Origin: an uncultured Gemmatimonadota bacterium
Lineage (GTDB): Bacteria > Gemmatimonadota > Gemmatimonadetes > Gemmatimonadales > Gemmatimonadaceae
Assembly: GCA_903906325.1 (NCBI GenBank)
Contig: CAIVJV010000154.1
Location: 1-5,252 of the forward strand
Reading direction: 5' to 3'
DNA length: 5,252 nt
A program made the position numbers and the translations under genes. The stretch's first letter is position 1, and each line of letters begins with the position of its first letter. Below, in pieces: positions 1 to 5,252 of the stretch. The notes under the pieces are model-generated. The model was not told the DNA's origin and searched no databases. It saw only the letters and a list, made by a program, of their open reading frames with translations.

Positions 1-290
1 CGCGCCTCGAGCTCCTGATGATCTTGACCCGCGGCGGTGAGCACGAGGCAGGGGAGGGTCGCCCACCGGGCATCGCCACGCATCCGATCCAGGACGGCGA
101 TCCCCCCGAGCCGCGGCATCATCAGGTCGAGGATCACCACCCCCACCGAGGTGTCCCGTTCCAACGTCTCCACCGCCTCCACGCCATCGTAGGCCAACGT
201 GACGGTGAACGGGCCCTGCTCGAGCTTGGTCTTGATGATCCGGCCGATGTGCGGCTCGTCGTCGGCGACGAGGACGTGAATGGAGGGCAT
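1..290 (-). CDS. Response regulator receiver (CheY-like) domain protein, N-terminal part; 3' end beyond the left edge
   Basis: This is the N-terminal receiver domain of a two-component response regulator, a cytoplasmic protein switched by phosphoryl transfer from a histidine kinase. The 96 visible residues read from an ATG at 290-288. After a beta strand (IHVLVA) comes the acidic pair D10-D11 that binds Mg2+. The predicted phospho-acceptor is D55 in VVILDLMMP, followed by the usual MMP turn, and the switch Thr is T85 in LVLTA. The conserved Lys of the last beta strand would lie outside the window, so I cannot tell whether this is a stand-alone CheY-type protein or carries an output domain. 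It is transcribed divergently from the plus-strand gene run and has its own promoter at 318-345. No clear Shine-Dalgarno precedes the ATG. The family call is firm; the specific role and partner kinase are unknown. Confidence 0.93.
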   Translation of the reverse strand, partial: MPSIHVLVADDEPHIGRIIKTKLEQGPFTVTLAYDGVEAVETLERDTSVGVVILDLMMPRLGGIAVLDRMRGDARWATLPCLVLTAAGQDHQELEA

Positions 291-398
291 CGGCGGTCGG
301 TGGATGGGATGCGCTCAAGCATACCTGCGCCCCCCCCGAAGTCAAGCAGTTTCGCGTGGCATCCCCACGCCGGTTCCGCTAGCTTCCTCCCTGTGTCG
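291..398. other. Divergent intergenic region
   Basis: This 108-bp gap separates the minus-strand response regulator from the plus-strand gene run. It holds the minus-strand promoter at 318-345. A plus-strand promoter for the operon is expected here but I see only a weak candidate: TAGCTT at 380-385 with a poor -35 region. If real, it would place the transcript start only a few bases before the lipoprotein start codon. The two divergent units may share control, but no operator repeat is obvious. Confidence 0.5.
318..345 (-). promoter_or_regulatory. Sigma-70-like promoter for the response regulator
   Basis: On the minus strand TTGACT (345-340) is a -35 box with 5 of 6 consensus matches. It is followed after 16 bp by TATGCT (323-318), a -10 box with 4 of 6 matches including the key first two and last bases. 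Transcription would start near 311, about 20 bases before the response-regulator ATG at 290, giving a short leader without an obvious ribosome binding site. The spacer contains a run of eight G on this strand (C at 330-337). The match is by eye and no start site has been measured. Confidence 0.6.
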
Positions 399-986
399 AT
401 GCCTGCCTCCGCGCGCCGCCGCCGCGCCCTGATCCCCCTCCTCGTCGCCGCCCTGGTCGGTGGAGGTCTCACCGCGTGCGACGACCCCTTCCGACTGCAG
501 GCGCAGTTCCCCAACATCGACCGGAGCTTCGAGCTGTGGGCGGTGACGGGGACCTCGGCGACCTATCCCTCGGCCGTCATCGTGACGACGGCCTCCCCGT
601 CCCAGCTCGATGCCGCCGGCTCGTTCGACTTCGCCGTCGACATCGATCGGGACGGGCGGTTGGCCGTGATCCCGGTGAGCAAGATCGTCCAGCCCCTCAT
701 CGGCTCGCGGGTCGTCGCCATGCAGCGCGCGTCGCTCCCGTACAGCCAGGTGCTCGAGGCGCCGCAGACCGGGTGGCTCCCCGACACTACGCTCCTGGTG
801 AACCCCGGCGGCGTCTTCCTCGTCAAGATCAACTCCCTCTCCTGCCAGTACAGTCAGTCGGCCGACCTCTACGCCAAGTTCGTCGTCGATTCGATCGACC
901 CGATCGGTCGTCGGGCGATCCTCAGTGCGCGGATCAATCCGAACTGCGGCTTCCGGTCGTTCGTCTCGGGGCTCCCGGAGTACTGA
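399..986 (+). CDS. Predicted lipoprotein of unknown function (195 aa)
   Basis: I do not recognise this family. The first 27 residues are a typical lipoprotein signal: an Arg-rich n-region (RRRR at 6-9), a hydrophobic core (ALIPLLVAALVGGG) and a lipobox LTAC with the acylated Cys at 27. The product should be a membrane-anchored protein facing the periplasm; in Escherichia coli the D28 after the Cys would favour inner-membrane retention, but that rule may not hold here. The mature part of about 169 residues looks beta-rich, with alternating hydrophobic strands such as FDFAVDIDRDGRLAVIPV. Its only other Cys residues, C149 and C183, could form a disulphide. The frame stays open upstream to position 18, but that stretch is antisense to the response regulator, so the start is ATG 399 or GTG 393 two codons earlier. 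Neither has a clear Shine-Dalgarno. The stop lies 3 bases before serS, suggesting co-transcription. Confidence 0.82.
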   Translation: MPASARRRRALIPLLVAALVGGGLTACDDPFRLQAQFPNIDRSFELWAVTGTSATYPSAVIVTTASPSQLDAAGSFDFAVDIDRDGRLAVIPVSKIVQPLIGSRVVAMQRASLPYSQVLEAPQTGWLPDTTLLVNPGGVFLVKINSLSCQYSQSADLYAKFVVDSIDPIGRRAILSARINPNCGFRSFVSGLPEY

Positions 987-989
987 CCG

Positions 990-2264
990 ATGCATGACCT
1001 CCGGATGATCCGGGACCAGGCCGAGGCCCTCCGGGACGCGATGCGACGGCGCGGCAAGCTCGACGTCTACGGGCCGGTGATCGATGAGGCCGTGGCGCTC
1101 GATCGGACGCGGCGGCAGACGATCCAGGCCGTCGAGGAGCAGAAGGCGAAGCGCAACGCGCTCACGCAGGTCGTCGGCAAGAAGAAGAAGGGGGGCGAGG
1201 ACGCGTCGGTGGAGATGGCCGAGGCGCGCGAGCTCGGCGAGGCGATCGCGGCCCTCGAGGCGACGCTGGCTCCCACCGAGGCGCGCCTCGACGAGCTCCT
1301 CCTCGGTGTCCCGAACGTCCCGTTGCCCGATGTGCCGGCGGGCGATGAGTCCGCCAACGTCGTCGTCCGAAGCTGGGGTACCCCGCGCGCGCCGGAGGGG
1401 ATCGCGCCGCACTGGGAGGTGGGGACGGCGTTGGGACTCCTCGACCTGGAGCGCGGGGCCAAGATCTCGGGCTCGGGTTTCGTCGTCTATCGCGGGGCCG
1501 GGGCGCGGATGATCCGCGCCTTCATGAACGCGATGCTCGATCTCCACAGTGGGGAGTTCGGCTACGAGGAGTGCTGGGTCCCGGTGGTCGTGAATCGGTC
1601 CTCGATGGTCGGGACGGGGCAGCTCCCGAAATTCGAGGACGACATGTACGCCCTCGAGGAGAAGGAGCTCTTCCTCATTCCCACGGCGGAGGTCCCCGTC
1701 ACGAACCTCTATCGCGACGAGATCCTCGCCGCGGAGGACCTGCCCAAGGCGTTCTGCGCGTATAGTCCCTGCTTCCGCCGCGAGGCGGGATCGGCGGGCA
1801 AGGACACGCGAGGCGTGCTGCGCGTCCATGAGTTCGACAAGGTCGAACTCGTCCGCTACTGCGTCCCGGAGGACGGCGAGGCGCAACTCGCGCTCCTGCT
1901 CGGGCACGCGGAATCGGTGTTGCAGCGGCTGGGGCTCCCGTACCGCGTGGTGTTGCTCGCGGCGGGTGATACGGGCTTCGGGAGCGCCAAGACCTACGAC
2001 CTCGAGGTCTTCGCCCCGGGGGTCGGGAAGTGGCTCGAGGTCTCCTCCTGTTCGCTCTTCACCGACTTCCAGGCGCGTCGAGCGAACATCCGCTTCCGTC
2101 CCGCGCCGGGGGAGAAGCCGCGCTTCGTCTACACGCTGAACGGCTCCGGCCTCGCCTTCCCAAGGATCTTCGCCGCGATCCTCGAGCACTATCAGCAGCC
2201 CGATGGGAGCGTGGTGGTGCCGGAGGCCCTGCGCCCCTGGGTGGGCGCCGATCGCCTCGGGTGA
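990..2264 (+). CDS. serS: Seryl-tRNA synthetase (SerRS), complete
   Basis: SerRS charges tRNA(Ser) with serine in the cytoplasm through a seryl-adenylate; it also charges tRNA(Sec) where present. The 424-aa length is normal. The N-terminus (MHDLRMIRDQ) fits the family, followed by the charged helical-hairpin arm (about residues 25-105, with a KKKK turn) that grips the long variable arm of tRNA(Ser). The class II core has a motif 1 region around SGEFGYEECWVP, the serine-binding TAE at 232-234, motif 2 from F262 R263 R264 E265 through H280-E286, and motif 3 NGSGLAFPR at 384-392. EVSSCSLFTDFQARR at 350-364 is the conserved segment before motif 3; the L at 356 is where many homologues have N. The ATG at 990 has a plausible CGGAG site at 976-980, 9 bases upstream. 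The gene starts 3 bases after the lipoprotein stop and its TGA overlaps the helicase GTG. Confidence 0.98.
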   Translation: MHDLRMIRDQAEALRDAMRRRGKLDVYGPVIDEAVALDRTRRQTIQAVEEQKAKRNALTQVVGKKKKGGEDASVEMAEARELGEAIAALEATLAPTEARLDELLLGVPNVPLPDVPAGDESANVVVRSWGTPRAPEGIAPHWEVGTALGLLDLERGAKISGSGFVVYRGAGARMIRAFMNAMLDLHSGEFGYEECWVPVVVNRSSMVGTGQLPKFEDDMYALEEKELFLIPTAEVPVTNLYRDEILAAEDLPKAFCAYSPCFRREAGSAGKDTRGVLRVHEFDKVELVRYCVPEDGEAQLALLLGHAESVLQRLGLPYRVVLLAAGDTGFGSAKTYDLEVFAPGVGKWLEVSSCSLFTDFQARRANIRFRPAPGEKPRFVYTLNGSGLAFPRIFAAILEHYQQPDGSVVVPEALRPWVGADRLG

Positions 2265-4543
2265 GCCACGGTCTCAATCCCGCCCAGCAGGCGGCGGTCG
2301 AACATCACGGCGGGCCGCTCCTCGTCGTCGCGGGGGCCGGGTCGGGGAAGACCCGCGTCCTCACCACCCGCATCGCCCGGCTGATCGAGCACCACGGCGT
2401 CACGCCCGCCTCGATCCTCGCCGTCACCTTCACCAACAAGGCGGCGGGAGAGATGCGCGAGCGTATCGGGCGCCTCCTCGGGCACGACCCGGTGGGGATG
2501 TGGATCGGCACCTTCCACGGGATCGGCGCGCGGATGCTCCGTCGCCACGCCGATCGCGTCGGGCGCACCCCGACGTACACGATCTACGACGAGGATGACA
2601 CCCTCGCGGTCGTGAAACGCGAGATGGAGCGCCTCCGCATCAGCCACAAGGTGTTCACCCCGAAGGCGATCCTCGCCGAGATCTCCTCGGCGAAGAACGC
2701 CCTCGTCGATCCGCTGGAGTACGAGCGACTCGGTCGGACCCCGCTCGCCGAGGCCGCGGCCAAGGTGTACCGCGAGCTCGAGGGGGCGCTACGGAGCGCG
2801 AACGCGGTGAGCTTCGACGACCTGCTCACCCTCCCGGTGCGGATCCTCCGCGAATCGGAGCAGATCCGCCAGTCCGTCGCGGCGCGCTTCCAGCAGGTGC
2901 TCGTCGATGAGTACCAGGACACCAACCGCGCCCAGTACGAGTTCGTGCGGGTGATCGCGGGGGGGCACGGCAACCTCGCCGTCGTCGGTGACGACGACCA
3001 GGCCATCTACGGCTGGCGCGGTGCCGACATCCGCAACATCCTCGACTTCGAGCGCGACTTCCCCTCGGCCCGCGTCGTCCGGCTCGAGGAGAACTACCGC
3101 TCCACCGCGCCGATCCTCGAGCTCGCCAACGCCGTGATCTCGATGAACGAGGGGCGGCGCGGCAAGACCCTCCGCACCACCCGCCTCGGCGGTGACCCCG
3201 TCACGCTGGTCGAGGCCGCCGACGATCGCGACGAAGCCGAGGCCGTGGTCGCGGCCTGCCAGCAGTGGCAGCGGGCGCGTGGCCCCTGGCGCGAGTGCGC
3301 GATCCTCTATCGCACCAATGCGCAGAGCCGCGCGATGGAAGAGGCGCTGCGCACGGCGGCGATCCCGTACCGGCTCGTCGGCGCCGTGCGCTTCTATGAC
3401 CGCCGAGAGATCAAGGACCTTGTCGCCTGGTTGCGGCTCGTCGCCAATCCCGCCGATGACGAGGCCTTCCGGCGCGCGATCACGGCCCCCAAGCGTGGGG
3501 TGGGGGAGACGACGCTCGAGCTCCTTGCCGCCGAGGCGCGGACCAACGGACACTCGTTGCTCGAGCAGTCGCGTCGGATCGAATCGATGCCCGGGGTGCG
3601 TCCGGCCACGCGTGGGGCCCTCACCCAGATGGTCGCGATCGTCGACCGCGTCCGCGCCCTCGCCGCCGACGCCGGGGTCGATCGTCTGCTGCTCGAGGTG
3701 ATCCAGGCGACGGGGTTCGACGAGGCGCTCCGCGCCGAGGGGCCTGAGGGGCTCGAGCGGCTCGACAACGTCCGCGAACTCGTGACCTCTGCGGCGGAGA
3801 CGGTGATCGAGGATGGGGGCGAGGTCGGGCTCCGGCCGCTCGACCACTTCCTCCAGCGTGAGACCCTGGTCACAGGGCTCGACCAGCTCGGGCCCGACGC
3901 CGATGCGGTCACGATGATGACCGTCCACACCGCGAAGGGGCTCGAGTTCCCGATGGTCTGCGTCGCAGGGATGGAGGACGGGCTCTTCCCCCTCTTTCGG
4001 ACAATCGAGGACCCCGAGGCCCTCGAGGAGGAGCGGCGGTTGCTCTACGTCGCGATCACGCGGGCGGGCGACCGCCTGCAACTCTCCTGGGCCCACCAAC
4101 GGCGCCGGAACGGCGAGCTCCTGCCCGGCACGCTCTCGAGCTTCCTCCGAGGCGGGGTGGCCGCGTGCTACACCAAGCAGCCCACCGTGCGTGCCCGAGG
4201 CTCGGCGCGCCTCACCTCCCCCTACCTCGGCGGCGGTGTGGGCGCGGCGCGCGGTGCGCGTGGCGAGGGTCGGGAACGCCCCGTCGGGCGCGGGCGTACG
4301 CCGGCATGGACCCCGCGGGTGGGGTCGCAGGTGGAGTTCGAGCCTGAGGAGGCCCCCTCACAGGACCTCCCACGGTTCGTGCCGGGGGAGCGCGTGCGGC
4401 ATGGGCGCTTCGGATCCGGCACCATCGCGGAGCTCTCGGGGAGTGGCCGCGATGCGAAGGTGACGGTCGATTTCGATGACGAGGGCATCGGGCGGAAGCG
4501 GTTGGTGATCGCGTTCGCCGGACTTGAGCGAGGATTCGAGTGA
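2261..4543 (+). CDS. pcrA: UvrD/PcrA-type superfamily 1 ATP-dependent 3'-5' DNA helicase, complete
   Basis: This is a UvrD/PcrA/Rep-family DNA motor that unwinds DNA 3' to 5' in repair, in clearing RecA or stalled complexes, and in transcription-coupled repair. All SF1A motifs are present: Q-motif LNPAQQAAV (5-13), Walker A AGAGSGKT (24-31), Ia AVTFTNKAAGEM (54-65), Walker B DEYQD (216-220), III VVGDDDQAIYGWRGA (241-255), IV ENYRS (277-281), V TVHTAKGLEF (554-563) and VI LLYVAITRA (594-602). After an Arg/Gly-rich linker (about 635-705), residues 706-760 (FVPGERVRHGRFGSGTI...) form the small Tudor-like C-terminal domain, which in PcrA/UvrD contacts RNA polymerase. The start is GTG 2261, overlapping the serS stop by 4 bases and giving 760 aa. 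The frame is open back to 2030, but that extension lies inside serS and has no family similarity. PcrA versus UvrD naming is a convention I cannot settle; RecB, AddA and Rep fit less well because of the C-terminal domain. Confidence 0.96.
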   Translation: MSHGLNPAQQAAVEHHGGPLLVVAGAGSGKTRVLTTRIARLIEHHGVTPASILAVTFTNKAAGEMRERIGRLLGHDPVGMWIGTFHGIGARMLRRHADRVGRTPTYTIYDEDDTLAVVKREMERLRISHKVFTPKAILAEISSAKNALVDPLEYERLGRTPLAEAAAKVYRELEGALRSANAVSFDDLLTLPVRILRESEQIRQSVAARFQQVLVDEYQDTNRAQYEFVRVIAGGHGNLAVVGDDDQAIYGWRGADIRNILDFERDFPSARVVRLEENYRSTAPILELANAVISMNEGRRGKTLRTTRLGGDPVTLVEAADDRDEAEAVVAACQQWQRARGPWRECAILYRTNAQSRAMEEALRTAAIPYRLVGAVRFYDRREIKDLVAWLRLVANPADDEAFRRAITAPKRGVGETTLELLAAEARTNGHSLLEQSRRIESMPGVRPATRGALTQMVAIVDRVRALAADAGVDRLLLEVIQATGFDEALRAEGPEGLERLDNVRELVTSAAETVIEDGGEVGLRPLDHFLQRETLVTGLDQLGPDADAVTMMTVHTAKGLEFPMVCVAGMEDGLFPLFRTIEDPEALEEERRLLYVAITRAGDRLQLSWAHQRRRNGELLPGTLSSFLRGGVAACYTKQPTVRARGSARLTSPYLGGGVGAARGARGEGRERPVGRGRTPAWTPRVGSQVEFEPEEAPSQDLPRFVPGERVRHGRFGSGTIAELSGSGRDAKVTVDFDDEGIGRKRLVIAFAGLERGFE
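4528..4534 (+). promoter_or_regulatory. Shine-Dalgarno site supporting the gatC start
   Basis: GCGAGGA inside the last codons of the helicase lies 8 bases before ATG 4543 and 5 bases before the in-frame GTG at 4540. The spacing favours the ATG, which overlaps the helicase TGA by one base. This is a comparison with the consensus only. Confidence 0.45.
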
Positions 4544-4854
4544 TGAGTGTGACTCCGGATGATGTGCGGCACGTCGCGGCGCTCGCGCGCCTGAGCCTCC
4601 CCGAGGATCAGGTCGCCTCGTACGTGGCCCAGCTCAACGCCATCCTCGGACACATGGCGGCGTTGCAGCAGGTCCCGTCGACCGGCGCTGCGGCGGAGGC
4701 GGAGGCCGCGCGCGCGGGGATGGCGCTCCGACCCGATGTCATCGCGCCGGTCCCGCTCTCGCGGCCCCCCGCCGAGTTCGCACCGCAGATGCGTGAGGGG
4801 TTCTTCCTCGTGCCGCGGCTCGCGACCCATGAGGATGCGGGGGAGGGCGCATGA
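4543..4854 (+). CDS. gatC: Asp-tRNA(Asn)/Glu-tRNA(Gln) amidotransferase subunit C
   Basis: GatC is the small scaffold subunit of the GatCAB amidotransferase, which converts misacylated Glu-tRNA(Gln) and/or Asp-tRNA(Asn) to the amidated forms; it wraps around GatA and stabilises its contact with GatB. The 103-aa length is usual. The N-terminal helical part shows the family pattern DDVRHVAALARLSLPEDQV and then YVAQLNAILGHMAALQQVPSTG. The C-terminal tail LRPDVIAP...MREGFFLVPRL is the extended segment that typically ends near FFxVPRL. The start chosen is ATG 4543, with TGATG coupling to the helicase; GTG 4540 would add one residue. Its TGA overlaps the gatA ATG (ATGA at 4851-4854), the classic gatC-gatA arrangement. 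gatB is not in the window. Confidence 0.95.
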   Translation: MSVTPDDVRHVAALARLSLPEDQVASYVAQLNAILGHMAALQQVPSTGAAAEAEAARAGMALRPDVIAPVPLSRPPAEFAPQMREGFFLVPRLATHEDAGEGA

Positions 4855-5252
4855 GCCGCACCCTGCTCGATCAGGGCGCCGCACAGCTGGGCGCCGCCGT
4901 GCGCGAAGGGCGCGCCCAGGCCAGTGAGGTGCTCGCTGCAGCGCTCGCCCGCATCGAGGAGACGCACGCCGGTGCCGATGGGCTCAACGCGATCGTGCAC
5001 CGCGCGGAAGCGACCGATAGCTCGACGCGGCCGCTGGCCATGGGCCCGCTCGCCGGCGTCCCCGTCGCCATCAAGGACAATCTCGCGACGCGAACCCTCC
5101 CCACCGGGTGTGGCTCCAGGATCCTAGAGCCACACCCGGTGGGGAGGGTTCGCGTCGCGAGATTGTCCTTGATGGCGACGGGGACGCCGGCGAGCGGGCC
5201 CATGGCCAGCGGCCGCGTCGACGCATCGGTCGATTCCGCGCGGTGCACGATC
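4851..5252 (+). CDS. gatA: Glutamyl-tRNA(Gln) amidotransferase subunit A, 5' part only, interrupted by a fold-back junction
   Basis: GatA is the amidase subunit of GatCAB; it releases ammonia from glutamine with a Lys-Ser-Ser triad. The ATG at 4851 overlaps the gatC stop and has GGGAGG at 4841-4846. Residues 1-93 are authentic: helical N-terminus (VLAAALARIEE), then GPLAGVPVAIKDNL with the predicted catalytic Lys at 75, then PTGCGSRILE at 84-93. After about position 5129 the frame remains open to the window end, but the residues (PHPVGRVRVARLS...) are nothing like GatA. They are the antisense reading of the gene's own earlier codons, because 5122-5252 is an inverted copy of 4991-5121. The full protein is usually about 480 residues, so the GGSSGGS region and both catalytic Ser are missing. 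Trust the annotation only to about 5129; a GatA truncated here would be inactive. Confidence 0.9.
   Translation, partial: MSRTLLDQGAAQLGAAVREGRAQASEVLAAALARIEETHAGADGLNAIVHRAEATDSSTRPLAMGPLAGVPVAIKDNLATRTLPTGCGSRILEPHPVGRVRVARLSLMATGTPASGPMASGRVDASVDSARCTI
4991..5252. repeat. Spacerless inverted repeat (262-bp imperfect palindrome) in gatA
   Basis: Arm 4991-5121 pairs with arm 5252-5122. Position n pairs with 10243 minus n, and the centre lies between 5121 and 5122 inside AGGATCCT. Of 131 pairs, 126 match. The mismatched left-arm positions are 5010, 5019, 5020, 5021 and 5117. The pairing is limited on the right only by the window end, so the arms may be longer. It lies within coding sequence and is far too long for a rho-independent terminator, with no T run following. 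Confidence 0.97.
5114..5251 (-). pseudogene. Inverted second copy of gatA codons 48-93 (right arm of the palindrome)
   Basis: Reading the minus strand from 5251 to 5114 gives 46 residues, IVHRAESTDASTRPLAMG through KDNLATRTLPTGCGSRILE. This is the same GatA segment as codons 48-93 on the plus strand. Two residues differ: A54 becomes S and S57 becomes A. Two codons differ silently: TCC versus TCT at Ser89, and CTA versus CTG at Leu92. It has no start of its own and is best read as a fragment of another gatA copy or allele joined head-to-head, probably by artefact. Confidence 0.8.

Noticed and set aside
18..398. Upstream extension of the lipoprotein frame
   Set aside because: It is antisense to a clear response-regulator receiver domain and would bury the lipoprotein signal peptide inside the protein.
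342..2189. Long minus-strand open frame of 615 codons
   Set aside because: It is antisense to the lipoprotein and serS. The translation is rich in Arg, Glu, Leu and Asp with no recognisable domain, typical of an open antisense frame in GC-rich coding DNA.
2030..2260. N-terminal extension of the helicase frame
   Set aside because: These 77 codons overlap the 3' end of serS in another frame and show no helicase similarity. The Q-motif begins right after GTG 2261, which is coupled to the serS stop.
2789..4099. Minus-strand open frame of 436 codons
   Set aside because: It lies wholly antisense within the helicase gene, whose plus-strand frame shows every SF1 motif. No family features appear in the antisense product.
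4222..4884. Minus-strand open frame of 220 codons across helicase, gatC and gatA
   Set aside because: It is a shadow frame spanning three well-supported plus-strand genes.
4991..5252. Hairpin telomere, rho-independent terminator or mobile-element end
   Set aside because: A closed hairpin telomere read through would give perfectly complementary arms and would not be expected inside gatA. The structure is too long and lacks a T run for a terminator. Both arms are simply gatA coding sequence, so there is no transposon end.
1..5252. Undescribed defence, mobile or biosynthetic system
   Set aside because: Apart from the unassigned lipoprotein, every gene belongs to a familiar family. No toxin-antitoxin pair, CRISPR repeat, phage gene, transposase or tRNA was recognised on either strand.

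Overview
This is a GC-rich bacterial chromosomal window. Codon third positions are overwhelmingly G or C, and genes abut or overlap by a few bases. The gene content is core housekeeping: seryl-tRNA synthetase, a UvrD/PcrA DNA helicase and the GatC/GatA subunits of tRNA amidotransferase. Presence of GatCAB means a bacterium that makes Gln-tRNA(Gln) and/or Asn-tRNA(Asn) by transamidation. The style (very high GC, a short Arg-rich lipoprotein signal, few Shine-Dalgarno sites) would suit Gemmatimonadota or a similar phylum, but that placement is a guess from general resemblance.

Layout. Positions 1-290, minus strand, hold the first 96 residues of a CheY-like response regulator running off the left edge. 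Positions 291-398 are intergenic and carry a good sigma-70-like promoter facing the regulator, with a G8 run in its spacer. From 399 everything lies on the plus strand in one tight run: a 195-aa predicted lipoprotein of unknown function (399-986), serS (990-2264), a 760-aa UvrD/PcrA helicase (GTG start, 2261-4543), gatC (4543-4854) and the start of gatA (4851 onward). Junctions are a 3-base gap, a 4-base overlap, a 1-base overlap and a 4-base overlap. No terminator or internal promoter is evident, so translational coupling in one operon is likely.

The striking feature is at the right edge. gatA is normal through the residues reading CGSRILE (about codon 93). The sequence then folds back on itself: 4991-5121 and 5122-5252 form an inverted repeat with no spacer, 131 bp per arm and 5 mismatched pairs, centred on AGGATCCT. 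The right arm is a second copy of gatA codons 48-93 on the minus strand. The mismatches respect the gatA reading frame, as if the two arms came from two alleles or strains. The centre contains GGATCC and the window ends exactly at a GATC. The simplest explanation is a chimeric join (assembly, ligation or template switching) near a contig end. A real inverted duplication breaking gatA is less likely.

I see no undescribed defence, mobile or biosynthetic system here. No tRNA, rRNA, CRISPR array or insertion sequence was recognised.
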